Shown here: in pieces, positions 9,941 to 18,809 of the stretch | Layout of the letters: every line of letters begins with the position of its first letter | How positions within the stretch are numbered: position 1 is the first letter of the stretch | Source of the DNA: MED-G105 sp050331095 | GTDB lineage: Bacteria > Pseudomonadota > Alphaproteobacteria > Caulobacterales > Parvularculaceae | Assembly: GCA_050331095.1 (NCBI GenBank) | Contig: JBHJHE010000012.1 | Location: forward strand, 170,421 to 234,420 | Length of the DNA stretch: 64,000 nucleotides | Reading direction: 5' to 3' | The notes under the pieces: model-generated | The model's input: the letters and a program-made list of their open reading frames with translations, nothing else | Databases searched by the model: none | Told to the model about the DNA's origin: nothing | Position numbers and translations under genes: made by a program

Positions 9941-10399
9941 TTAGAGCGCCGCGACGGACCAGATCTTCGAGAATTTCTGGCAGTGGATAATGATCGACGT
10001 GTACGACGCGAGGTCGATGTCGGCCGGAATTTCGTGGGTCTGGCCGCCGCGAGGGCTCGACAGGGGCGCAATGAGCGCCGCGCCGTCGGTGGCGTTCTTG
10101 CCCGTGATGTCGCCCGGCTGTTGCGGCGACAGGAAAAGCTTCAGATCGGGGGCGCGCTGGGTGCGGAAGTCGTCGCTAAGGACGACGTAGCGCGAGCCGT
10201 CGCGTTCGACGATCGACCACGTGCCGCTGGCGTCGTAACCGCGGCGCGGCTTCGTCCACGAACCGCTGTGGAGCAGGGTTTCGCCGGCGGCTTCGGCGCT
10301 CGTTTCAGCGGCGTCTTGGGCGGCGGCGGGCGCGAACGCGGCGGCGACGACGGCGAAGGCGGCCGCCGCGGCGGCGCGGAGCATGGGCATGGCTTTCAT
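9941..10399 (-). CDS. Secreted DM13-domain protein
   Basis: A 152-residue exported protein: signal peptide (residues 1-28, MKAMPMLRAAAAAAFAVVAA..., Ala-x-Ala cleavage near AAAQ) and one DM13 domain covering GTWSIVERDGSRYVVLS to the C-terminal SYTSIIIHCQKFSKIW. DM13 domains are thought to be redox-related, with a conserved Cys; one Cys is present, in HCQKF. The role is unknown. The start at 10399 follows AGAGAGAGACG. It sits on the opposite strand between trpE and trpGD. Confidence 0.85.
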   Translation of the reverse strand: MKAMPMLRAAAAAAFAVVAAAFAPAAAQDAAETSAEAAGETLLHSGSWTKPRRGYDASGTWSIVERDGSRYVVLSDDFRTQRAPDLKLFLSPQQPGDITGKNATDGAALIAPLSSPRGGQTHEIPADIDLASYTSIIIHCQKFSKIWSVAAL

Positions 10400-10553
10400 G
10401 TGTTCGTCTCTCTCTCTTTGCAAGCGGGCGCGCGGGATCGCGCCTGTGGTGCGGCATATCGCGCAGCTTCGGCCAAGGCCAAACACGACCGGCTCACGTT
10501 TGGGAGATCCTAACGAACGTTAAGGGACCGCGTCGGCGCGCGCGAAGCCGCCA

Positions 10554-11642
10554 TCAGCCGCCCTGGCGCGGCGCGCGCGGACCGATCGCGGCGGCGAGCG
10601 GCTTCGCGGGCGCGGGCGCGACGGCGTCGATGGTCGTCAGCTCGAACCCGCGCAACGGCGCCGTCGTCAGCCAGGGGCCCAGCATGGCGAGCGTGTCCGC
10701 CCGCGGATGACAGATGGCGATGGCGAGGCCGCGTTCGCGCGCGAGGTCCTCGCGCGCGCCCAGCTGGCGCGCCACGACCTCGCGGCCGGGCTCGGCGTCA
10801 AGGAAGAGATCGCGGGCGTAGACGCGCGCGCCGATCCGCGCGCCGACGGACGGGGCGACCGAGCACGCCGTCGTCAGCGAATCGACGAACGGCACGCCCA
10901 GCCGGTCGAGCCGCGCAAGGGCGCGACCCATGGCGTCGGCGTCGCGCGTCAAGCGCGAACCCATATGGTTGTTGACGGCGACGTAGCCGTCGAACCGGGT
11001 CAGGTGCCAATCGAGCGCGTGGTCGAGCGTCGCTTGGTCCATGTCCGGATGGAGCGCGTTGGGCCCCGGGTCGGCCGGGCCGTCGGGCGCCATCGGCAGG
11101 TGCAGCATGACCGCGTGGCCTGCGCCCGCGGCGCGCGCCGCCATGGCGTCGACGCCATCAGCATACGACAGGAACGACAGGGTCAACGGCCCCGGCAGCG
11201 CCAGGAGGCGATCGAACGCCGCCGCGTTGGGGCCGACGTCGTCGACGATGAGAACGATGCGCGGGCGAGGCCCGGTCGCATCCTTTGGCGCTTGGGCCGC
11301 GTTCGGGCGTGGCTCGACCGGCGCAGGCGAACCAACCGGCGAACCATTGGGCGACGAAAAGCGCGAGGGCGGACGGTATTGCGGCACGGCGGCCCCGAGG
11401 GGACCGTTGACGTAGGGTCCGGTCTGCGGCGCGTCGCGCAGGTCGAGGGCGTCGACGCGGACCCGCGCCGCGCGCGCGTCCGACCCGAAGCCGCCGACGG
11501 CGCTCGCGACCGCAGCGAACGCCAGACCGCACGCGGCCATGGCCGCCGCGATCGCCGGGCCCACGCGCTTCTCCACGCGCGCCGCGCGCCGGCGCGGCGC
11601 GAAGCGTTCGGCGATCGCCCGGGGGCGCGGCGCGGGCTCCAT
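10554..11642 (-). CDS. Divergent polysaccharide deacetylase family protein (YibQ-like)
   Basis: A 362-residue protein with an N-terminal membrane/signal segment (about residues 28-50), a Pro/Ser/Gly-rich linker (80-125), and a C-terminal domain of the divergent polysaccharide deacetylase type (DUF610/YibQ). The hallmarks are IVLIVDDVG, AVMLHLPMAP, NNHMGS and ICHPR. The family lies in the periplasm and is often near cell-wall hydrolases; its enzymatic activity is not established. Here it is isolated between trpE and trpGD, on the minus strand. Confidence 0.88.
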   Translation of the reverse strand: MEPAPRPRAIAERFAPRRRAARVEKRVGPAIAAAMAACGLAFAAVASAVGGFGSDARAARVRVDALDLRDAPQTGPYVNGPLGAAVPQYRPPSRFSSPNGSPVGSPAPVEPRPNAAQAPKDATGPRPRIVLIVDDVGPNAAAFDRLLALPGPLTLSFLSYADGVDAMAARAAGAGHAVMLHLPMAPDGPADPGPNALHPDMDQATLDHALDWHLTRFDGYVAVNNHMGSRLTRDADAMGRALARLDRLGVPFVDSLTTACSVAPSVGARIGARVYARDLFLDAEPGREVVARQLGAREDLARERGLAIAICHPRADTLAMLGPWLTTAPLRGFELTTIDAVAPAPAKPLAAAIGPRAPRQGG

Positions 11643-11724
11643 CGGCGTTCGGATCTCGCGGATGCGCGCGCCCGCGGCGCGGTAAGGTTGCGGGGCTTTG
11701 ACGAAGTGCGGGTCGCATGCTGCG

Positions 11725-13344
11725 ATGATTCTGTTGATCGATAACTATGACAGCTTCACTTACAATCTCGCCCACCTGATCGGCGCCGGCGGGCGCGAGG
11801 TGATCGTCAAGCGCAATGACGAGATCTCCGTCGACGCCGCGCTGGCGGAGGAGCCCGACGCCATCATCCTCTCCCCCGGCCCGCGCGCGCCGGACGACGC
11901 CGGGATCTGCCTCGACCTCGTGCGCGCCGCCGCCGTCTCAGGGACGCCCGTTTTCGGCGTTTGCCACGGCATGCAGGCGATCGCCCAGGCGTTCGGCGGG
12001 CGGATCGTCCGAGCCCGGAGCTTGATGCACGGCAAAGTGAGCGCCGTCGCCCACGAGGGCGCGGCCTTCCTCGCCGGCCTGCCGGCGCGCTTCGACGCGG
12101 CGCGCTACCACTCCCTCGCCGCCGAGGCGGAAAGCCTGCCCCGACGGCTTGAAGTCGTGGCGCGCAGCGACGACGGCGAGATCATGGCCGTCGCCGACCG
12201 CGAGGCGCCCATCGCCGGCGTTCAGTTCCACCCGGAAAGCATCGCCTCGGATCACGGCGCGGCGCTCTTGGAGGGATTCCTCGCCTGGGCGAACGGCGGC
12301 CGGCCGGCCGCCGCCACGAACGGCGGCCGAGGCTTGCGCGACGCGCTCGCCGCGCTCGCGGACGGACGCGCGCTCTCACCCGACGAGATGACGGCCGCCG
12401 TCGGCGCCCTCCTTGACGGCGCGGCCAGCGACGCGGAAATCGCCGGCTTTCTCATGGGCCTGCGCGCACGCGGCGAAACCGCCCCGGAGATCGCGGCCGC
12501 CGCCCGGGCGATGCGCGCGCGCGCGACGCCCGTCGACGCGCCGGAAGACGTCGTCGACACCTGCGGCACCGGCGGCGACGGCGCGGGCACGCTCAACATC
12601 TCGACCGCCGCGGCGCTGATCGCCGCCGGCGCCGGCGCGCGCGTCGCCAAGCACGGCAACCGCGCGTCAAGCTCGAAATCAGGCTCGTCAGACGTCCTCG
12701 CCGCGCTCGGCGTCGACATGGACGCCGGGCCCGAACGCGCCGCGCGGGCGATCCGCGAGGCGGGGAGCGGCTACATGCCCGCCGTCCTCCACCACCGCGC
12801 GACGGCTCGGGTCGGCGCGGCGCGGCGCGCTCTCGGCGTGCGGACGATCTTCAATTTCCTTGGCCCCCTGACGAACCCGGCCGGCGCGCGCCGGCAACTC
12901 CTCGGCGTTTTCGACGCCAGCTACGTGCGGCCCGTCGCCGAGGCGCTCGCCGAGCTCGGCGCGACGCGCGCCTGGGTCGTGCACGGGTCGGACGGCCTCG
13001 ACGAGTTGACGATCGCCGGCCCGAGCCGCGTCGCTTCGCTTAAGGATGGCTCGATCGAGGAGTTCGAGGTCGCGCCCGAGGACGCCGGGCTTTCACGCTC
13101 GCCGTTGGAGGCGGTCCGCGGCGGGGCGCCGGCGGAGAACGCCGCGGCCTTGCGCGCCCTCCTCGACGGCGCCCCGGGAGCTTATCGCGACATCGCCGTT
13201 CTGAACGCGGCCGCCGCGCTGATCGTCGCCGACCGCGCGGGCGACCTTCGCGACGGCGCGGCGCAAGCCGCCAGGGCGATCGACGACGGCTCGGCCCGTC
13301 GGGCGCTGGAGCGGCTCATCGCCATCAGCGGAGGCGATCCATGA
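11725..13344 (+). CDS. trpGD: Fused anthranilate synthase glutaminase (TrpG) and anthranilate phosphoribosyltransferase (TrpD)
   Basis: One uninterrupted 539-residue frame carries two enzymes. Residues 1-190 are the class I glutamine amidotransferase TrpG, with Cys80 in GVCHGMQ and His169/Glu171 in FHPES. After an Ala/Gly-rich linker (about 191-203), residues 204-539 are TrpD, with GTGGDG (281-286) and KHGNRASSSKSGSSD (309-323) for PRPP and anthranilate. It supplies ammonia to TrpE and then makes phosphoribosyl-anthranilate. ATG at 11725 gives the canonical MILLIDNYDSFTYN. trpC follows with a 4-base ATGA overlap. TrpG-TrpD fusions are well known in enterobacteria. Confidence 0.96.
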   Translation: MILLIDNYDSFTYNLAHLIGAGGREVIVKRNDEISVDAALAEEPDAIILSPGPRAPDDAGICLDLVRAAAVSGTPVFGVCHGMQAIAQAFGGRIVRARSLMHGKVSAVAHEGAAFLAGLPARFDAARYHSLAAEAESLPRRLEVVARSDDGEIMAVADREAPIAGVQFHPESIASDHGAALLEGFLAWANGGRPAAATNGGRGLRDALAALADGRALSPDEMTAAVGALLDGAASDAEIAGFLMGLRARGETAPEIAAAARAMRARATPVDAPEDVVDTCGTGGDGAGTLNISTAAALIAAGAGARVAKHGNRASSSKSGSSDVLAALGVDMDAGPERAARAIREAGSGYMPAVLHHRATARVGAARRALGVRTIFNFLGPLTNPAGARRQLLGVFDASYVRPVAEALAELGATRAWVVHGSDGLDELTIAGPSRVASLKDGSIEEFEVAPEDAGLSRSPLEAVRGGAPAENAAALRALLDGAPGAYRDIAVLNAAAALIVADRAGDLRDGAAQAARAIDDGSARRALERLIAISGGDP

Positions 13345-14156
13345 ACGTCCTTGATCGGATCATCGCCTACAAGCGCGACGAGGTCGCGGCGGCGAAGCGC
13401 GATCTCCCCCTCGCAAACCTTGAAGCGCTCGCCCGCGACCAGGCCCCGCCGCGCGGCTTCGCCGCCGCCCTCGCCCGCGCGGCGGCCGACTTCGACGCCA
13501 CGGACCGACCTGCGCTCATCGCCGAAATCAAGAAGGCGAGCCCGTCGAAAGGCCTCATCCGACCCGATTTCGACCCCGGGGCTTGTGCGCGCGCCTACGC
13601 CGAGGCCGGCGCCGCGTGCCTCTCCGTCCTCACCGACGGGCCGAGCTTTCAGGGCGGGCGAGCCGACCTCGAAGCCGCCCGCGCCGCCTGCGCGCTCCCT
13701 GTGCTGCGTAAGGACTTTATGGTGGACCCCTACCAGTGCGCCGAGGCGCGCGCGTGGGGCGCCGACTGCGTGCTGATCATCATGGCGGCGCTTGACGACG
13801 GCGCGGCTGCGGAGATCGCCGCCGCCGCGCGCGAGCATTCGCTCGACGTTCTCGTCGAGGTCCACGACGCGGCGGAAGCGGACCGGGCGGCCCGGCTCGA
13901 GGCGCGCCTTGTCGGCGTCAACAATCGCGACCTGAAGACCTTCGAGACGCGTCTTGCGACGACGGCGGCGCTCGCGCCGCGCATTCCCCCCGACCGGCTC
14001 CTCGTCAGCGAAAGCGGGATCGCCGCGCGCGCCGACATCGACGCGCTCATGGGCTACGGCGCGAAAGCGTTCCTCGTCGGCGAAACGCTGATGCGCGCGC
14101 GCGACGTGGCCGCGGCGACGCGGAAGCTTCTCGGCCCCCGCACCGCCACCGCTTGA
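13341..14156 (+). CDS. trpC: Indole-3-glycerol phosphate synthase
   Basis: Closes the indole ring from carboxyphenylamino-deoxyribulose phosphate, the fourth tryptophan step. The 271-residue TIM barrel shows the catalytic Lys in AEIKKASPSKG, the LRKDFMVDPYQ strand, the catalytic Glu in VLVEVHD, GVNNRDLKTF and the phosphate-binding SESGI. It is a stand-alone enzyme without fused TrpF. The 4-base overlap with trpGD indicates coupled translation. Confidence 0.97.
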   Translation: MNVLDRIIAYKRDEVAAAKRDLPLANLEALARDQAPPRGFAAALARAAADFDATDRPALIAEIKKASPSKGLIRPDFDPGACARAYAEAGAACLSVLTDGPSFQGGRADLEAARAACALPVLRKDFMVDPYQCAEARAWGADCVLIIMAALDDGAAAEIAAAAREHSLDVLVEVHDAAEADRAARLEARLVGVNNRDLKTFETRLATTAALAPRIPPDRLLVSESGIAARADIDALMGYGAKAFLVGETLMRARDVAAATRKLLGPRTATA

Positions 14157-14162
14157 GGCATG

Positions 14163-14192
14163 TTGACCCTGCGCGCGGAACAAGACTAGAAC
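14163..14192 (+). promoter_or_regulatory. lexA promoter with SOS box
   Basis: GAAC-AAGACTA-GAAC at 14178-14192 is an exact GAAC-N7-GAAC direct repeat, the alphaproteobacterial LexA operator. A -35-like TTGACC at 14163-14168 and a -10-like CTAGAA at 14186-14191, 17 bases apart, place the operator over the -10, which fits autorepression. The lexA start is 55 bases downstream. Confidence 0.8.
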
Positions 14193-14246
14193 GGATGGCG
14201 ATCGAACGCGGGATAAGGAGCCGCCTGTCGCCATGTCGAGACCCCC

Positions 14247-14970
14247 ATGCTGACGAAGAAACAGCACGCTTTGTTGACCTTCATCCACGAGCGCATCGCC
14301 GAGACCGGCGTGTCGCCCTCGTTTGACGAAATGAAGGACGCGCTCGACCTCAAATCGAAGTCGGGCATCCACCGTCTCATCACGGCCCTGGCGGAGCGTG
14401 GCTTCATCCGCCGGCTCGCTAACCGCGCCCGCGCGTTGGAGGTGTTGAAGACGCCCGACGCGGCGATCGCCACGGACGCCAAACCACGCGCGCCGGCCTT
14501 GCGCTCGCGAGGGTTCGAGCCCTCGGTCGTCGAAGGCGGCTTCCGCTCGCGCAAAGGGGCGAGCTCCGCGCCCGCGGCGGCCGACGACGGCGCGGCGCGC
14601 CTGCCCGTCCTGGGGCGGATCGCCGCCGGCACGCCGATCGAGGCGATCCAGCATGAGGTCGACCGCGTGTCGGCGCCGGCGGACTTTTTGGGGCCCGGCG
14701 AACACTTCGTGCTCGAGGTTCAGGGCGAATCCATGATCGAGGCGGGCATCCACGACGGCGACTACGCCATCATCAACCGGGCCGCGGACGCAGCCAACGG
14801 CGAGATCGTCGTCGCTCTCGTCGGGCGAGGAGGCGACGCTGAAACGCCTTCGCAAGAAAGGCGCGTCGATCGCCCTCGAAGCGGCGAATCCGACCTTCGA
14901 AACCCGGATCTACGGCGCCGATCGCGTCTCCGTACAAGGACGGCTCGTCGGCCTGATGCGCCGTTACTGA
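14247..14970 (+). pseudogene. lexA: LexA repressor, frameshifted by one base
   Basis: SOS repressor. The first 192 residues are intact: the winged-helix DNA-binding domain beginning MLTKKQHALLTFI, the cleavage site Ala127-Gly128 in GRIAAGTP, and the nucleophile Ser162 in GESMIEAG. One extra G in the run 14823-14825 then shifts the frame. Removing it restores LVGEEATLKRLRKKG, with the catalytic Lys, through VQGRLVGLMRRY and a TGA at 14968-14970, giving a normal 240-residue LexA. As written, the frame runs on to 15518 antisense to comEC and lacks the Lys, so self-cleavage should fail. A homopolymer sequencing error is the simplest explanation. Confidence 0.9.
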
Positions 14971-17186
14971 GGCGCGCCGCCGGTCCAGGGCCGCGCGCCG
15001 CGGCGGTCGGCGACGCTGACGACCCGCGGGGCCCCGGCCGTACGATAAATCGCGTGGGCGCCGGCTCGCCAGGCGTCGCGGCGATCGACGAGCGCCGCCG
15101 CGCACGTCTCGCGCGCGCCTTTTGGGGCGGGAAAAAACGCGACGACGAGCCCGGCGCGGGCGCAGTCATCGGCAAGCGCCAGCGGATCGTCCGTGAACGC
15201 AACGGGGCCCATCGCCGTCGGCGCGACGCAGCCGGCGGCGTCGCACCGTCCGACGTCGGACATCGCGCCCGCCGGCGCCGGCGCGGCGCCCAGATGTTCG
15301 AGCCAGACGACCTGGGCGAACCGGTCGCGCCGCGGGTGAAAGGCGTAGAGCCGATCGCCGTCGGCAAGCGCGGCGTTGTCGCCATCGGCGGCGACAAAAA
15401 CCACCGGCGTTGGAACCGGCGCCAGCATCAGCGCGAGCGGCGCGGCGGCGAGCCCGGCAAGGCGCTTGCGCCCCGCCGTCAGGCAAAACCAGAGCCCGCC
15501 AAGCGTGACGATCCCTAGCGCCAGGGGCGCGACGATCGGCGTCGTGACGATCGCGCCCGGCGCGCCGGATACGGCGCGGGCGACGGCGAGGACGACGTCG
15601 ACCCCGCGGGCGGCGAGCCGCCACACGGGCGCGTCGAGATTGAGCGGCGCAAGCGCGAGCGCGGCGACGGCCGCCGGCATGATCCAGAACGCCATCAACG
15701 GCGCGGCGATAAGGTTCGCGGGCAGGCTGTAAGCGGCGGCGCGGTGGAAATGGTAAAGCCCGAACGGGGCCGTCGCCGTCGCCGCGATCGTATCGGTGAC
15801 GCCGCCGCCGACGACGTATCGCTTCAAGCGGGCCCGCCAGCCGTCCGCTGGCGCTGCGGCCCTTCGCGTCGAGAACCATTCGTAGGCGGCGATCAGCGCC
15901 GTGACGGCCGCGAACGACATCTGGAACCCGGGCTCAAGGACGGCCTCCGGCGTCGTCACGAGGATGATCGTCGCGGCGACGGCGACGTTGCGTAGCGACA
16001 GCGCGCGCCGATCGGCGATCATCGCGATAAAGACGATCGCGGTCATGATGAAGGCGCGACGGGCCGACCAGCCGGCGCCTGAAAGAATGAGATACCCGAA
16101 GCTCGCAGCCAGCGCGAGACAGGCGGACCATTTCTTGATCGGCCGGTCGAGCGTCAGGCGCTCCGACGTCGCGAGGGCCGCGCGCGCGACGAAGAAAATG
16201 AGCCCGGCGGCGAGCCCCATGTGCAGGCCGGAGATCGCGAGCAGGTGGGCGAGGCCGGCGTCGCGCAGGGCGTTTTGCGCCTCTTCGGAAACGGCGCCGC
16301 GCTTGCCGGTGACGACCGCCGCGACGATGGCGAGGCCGTCCGTAGACGGCGGGTCCGCGATGTCACCGGCGGCGACGATGCGAGCCGCAAGGCGCCCGCG
16401 CGCGGTCTCGACGAGGCTCGCGAACCGCGCGCCGAGCGCGACGGCCGGCGCCCCGGCGAGAACGCGCGGCGGGGTGACCGCGAAGCCGACGGCGCCGATC
16501 CGCCGGAAGTACAATCGTCGCGCGAAATCGAAGCCGCCGGGCGCGGCCGGCGGCGGCGGCGGGCGCAGACCGGCGCGCAAGGCGATCCGATCCCCCGGCG
16601 CGGCGTCGAATTCCGCGCCGCGCCAGGTGACGCGCGCGAGGCGCGGCGTCGCCTCGGCGGCGACCCGCCCGACATTCTCAAGACGGATCGTCAGCCGCCG
16701 ACCGTCGACGCGTTCGTCGATCGCGACGAGACGCCCCTCGACGTCGACGATGCCGACGTCGCGTCCGAGGATCGGCGCGGCGACGCGATGGGTGCGGACG
16801 TCCGCGGCGGCGAAGCCGAACGCGACAAGCGCAGCGGCGACGGTGAGCGGCGCGCGCGGCCCCTCGCGCGCCGACCAGGCGAGCGCCGCCAAAAAAACGA
16901 GCGCCAACGGCGCGAACCATGCGGCGGGCTCGGCGCGCAAACTGAAATAGCCGACAGCGCCGGCGCCGATCGCCACGGGCGCCCAAAGCGCGGCGCGCGG
17001 CGCTTCGTCGGCGAGCGCGCTCTTGTCGTCGCTCCTGGCCGGCGCGGCGTCGAGCCCGACGAACCGCTCGCGGACCGCCGCCGCGCCCCGCGCAAGGCCC
17101 GCCGCGGGACGCGGCGGCGCGCCGGCGGGGGTCAGCGGGGCGTCGACCATGGCCCCGCACGCCATGGCGAAGCGGCGCAGGCGCAT
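14964..17186 (-). CDS. comEC: ComEC/Rec2 family DNA-uptake channel protein
   Basis: Polytopic inner-membrane protein of 740 residues expected to pass single-stranded DNA into the cytoplasm during transformation. Early membrane segments flank an N-terminal DUF4131/OB-like region (about 95-210), followed by the Competence domain with the signature HLLAISGLHMGLAAG (about residues 300-315). The C-terminal part (about 600-740) is a degenerate metallo-beta-lactamase-like region without a clear HxHxDH. The stop overlaps the restored lexA stop by seven bases, tail to tail. ATG codons at 17165 and 17150 are alternative starts. Confidence 0.9.
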   Translation of the reverse strand: MRLRRFAMACGAMVDAPLTPAGAPPRPAAGLARGAAAVRERFVGLDAAPARSDDKSALADEAPRAALWAPVAIGAGAVGYFSLRAEPAAWFAPLALVFLAALAWSAREGPRAPLTVAAALVAFGFAAADVRTHRVAAPILGRDVGIVDVEGRLVAIDERVDGRRLTIRLENVGRVAAEATPRLARVTWRGAEFDAAPGDRIALRAGLRPPPPPAAPGGFDFARRLYFRRIGAVGFAVTPPRVLAGAPAVALGARFASLVETARGRLAARIVAAGDIADPPSTDGLAIVAAVVTGKRGAVSEEAQNALRDAGLAHLLAISGLHMGLAAGLIFFVARAALATSERLTLDRPIKKWSACLALAASFGYLILSGAGWSARRAFIMTAIVFIAMIADRRALSLRNVAVAATIILVTTPEAVLEPGFQMSFAAVTALIAAYEWFSTRRAAAPADGWRARLKRYVVGGGVTDTIAATATAPFGLYHFHRAAAYSLPANLIAAPLMAFWIMPAAVAALALAPLNLDAPVWRLAARGVDVVLAVARAVSGAPGAIVTTPIVAPLALGIVTLGGLWFCLTAGRKRLAGLAAAPLALMLAPVPTPVVFVAADGDNAALADGDRLYAFHPRRDRFAQVVWLEHLGAAPAPAGAMSDVGRCDAAGCVAPTAMGPVAFTDDPLALADDCARAGLVVAFFPAPKGARETCAAALVDRRDAWRAGAHAIYRTAGAPRVVSVADRRGARPWTGGAPQ

Positions 17187-17233
17187 GCTAAGCCGCGCCC
17201 TCGCCTCGCCGTCAGCGCCCGCAGGAACCGCCC

Positions 17234-18637
17234 ATGACCGACGCCGTCGTCACCCGTTTCGCGCCCTCGCCCACGGGCTACCTCCATATCGGCGGGGCCC
17301 GCACGGCGCTCTTCAACTGGCTTTACGCGCGGGGGCGCGGGGGCAAGTTCCTCCTGCGGATTGAAGACACCGCCCGGGCCCGCCACAGCGACGCCGCCGT
17401 TGAGGCGATCCTCCACGGGCTCTCCTGGCTCGGCCTCGACTGGGATGGCGAGCCGATCTCGCAGTTCGCCCGCGTCGATCGCCACGCCGAGGTCGCGACG
17501 ACGCTCCTGGAGAAGGGCGCGGCCTATCGCTGCTACATGACGCCGGAGGAGATCGAGACAGCGCGCGCCGCGGCCCGCGAGGCGAAGACGCGCTTCGAAA
17601 GCCCCTGGCGCGACCAGGATCGCGCGCCGGCGGGCCAACCGCACACGATCCGTTTCAAGGCGCCGCGCGAGGGCGAAACGCTGGTCGCCGACGCGGTGCA
17701 GGGAGAGGTCACGTTCCCGAATGGCGCCCTCGACGATCTGATCCTGCTACGGAGCGACGGCGCGCCGACCTATAATCTCGCCGTCGTCGTCGACGACCAC
17801 GACATGGGCGTGACGCACGTCATTCGTGGCGACGATCACCTTAACAATGCAGCGCGCCAAAGCCAGCTTTACGCTGCGCTCGACTGGCCGACGCCCGTCT
17901 TCGCCCATGCGCCGCTGATCCACGGGCCCGACGGCGCAAAGCTGTCGAAGCGCCACGGCGCCCTCGGCGTCGAGGCCTACCGCGACGACGGTTTTCTGCC
18001 CGAAGCGCTTGCGAACTATCTCCTGCGCCTCGGCTGGTCCCACGGCGCCGCGGAGGTCGTGCCGCGCGACGAGGCGCTGCGCCTGTTCGACCTTGGCGGG
18101 ATCAACAAAGCGCCCGCGCGCCTCGACCTCGACAAGCTGCGCAATCTCAACGGCCGCTACGTCGCCGACCTCGCCGACGACGACTTCGCCGCGCGGGCGG
18201 CCCCGTTCCTCGCAGACCCAACCGCGCTCGACGAGCCCGACGTCGCGGCGCGGTTCTCGCGCGCGGCCCCCTATCTGAAACCGCGCGTCGCGACGCTGAC
18301 GGATGTCGCCGACGCCGCGCGCTTCGCCCTCGCCCGCCGCCCGCTCGCTGTAACGGGCAAGGCCGGCAAGCCCTTGCGCAAAGAGGGCGCGCTCGATGTC
18401 TTGCGCGATGTTCGCGCCGCGCTCGCCGACGCCGACTGGACCGCGGCGGACGCGCTCGACGCTGCGGTCGCCGCCTTCGTCAAGGCGCGCGGCCTTTCGC
18501 TCGGCCAGGCGGGGCCGCCCTTGCGGGCCGCACTCACCGCCGGCGCGCCTTCGCCGTCCCTCGGCGAGACCCTGTTTGTCCTCGGGCGAGACGAGAGCCT
18601 CGCCAGAATCGACGACCAGTTAGAAGAGCTTAGCTGA
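17234..18637 (+). CDS. gltX: Glutamate--tRNA ligase
   Basis: Charges tRNA-Glu (and possibly tRNA-Gln, as in many Alphaproteobacteria). The 467-residue class I synthetase has the HIGH signature as HIGG in PSPTGYLHIGGARTALFN (from residue 12) and the KMSKS signature as KLSKR near residue 236. RGDDHLNN, the tRNA acceptor-binding segment, lies between them. It is divergent from comEC with 47 bases between starts and is followed by gltA. Confidence 0.96.
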   Translation: MTDAVVTRFAPSPTGYLHIGGARTALFNWLYARGRGGKFLLRIEDTARARHSDAAVEAILHGLSWLGLDWDGEPISQFARVDRHAEVATTLLEKGAAYRCYMTPEEIETARAAAREAKTRFESPWRDQDRAPAGQPHTIRFKAPREGETLVADAVQGEVTFPNGALDDLILLRSDGAPTYNLAVVVDDHDMGVTHVIRGDDHLNNAARQSQLYAALDWPTPVFAHAPLIHGPDGAKLSKRHGALGVEAYRDDGFLPEALANYLLRLGWSHGAAEVVPRDEALRLFDLGGINKAPARLDLDKLRNLNGRYVADLADDDFAARAAPFLADPTALDEPDVAARFSRAAPYLKPRVATLTDVADAARFALARRPLAVTGKAGKPLRKEGALDVLRDVRAALADADWTAADALDAAVAAFVKARGLSLGQAGPPLRAALTAGAPSPSLGETLFVLGRDESLARIDDQLEELS

Positions 18638-18809
18638 AAAGCCTCGCCATTTGGGCGAGCCGTTTCGCCGCGACCAGCGTGAACGACCCGTCGACCGCCG
18701 GCTCTGGCGCGGCGCCTCAATCCGTCTATGATCCGGCGTTGTGCGCCGCAGAAACAGCCGCAGACATTTTCTCTCGGCCGCGCGCGATCCAATCACAGGA
18801 GACTTCTCG

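Noticed and set aside
13182..14855. A 557-codon minus-strand frame opposite trpC and lexA
   Set aside because: Composition and lack of domains mark it as a shadow of trpC and lexA.
14826..15518. C-terminal extension of LexA to 423 residues
   Set aside because: The extension is antisense to comEC and unlike any LexA; the normal C-terminus is found in the next frame.
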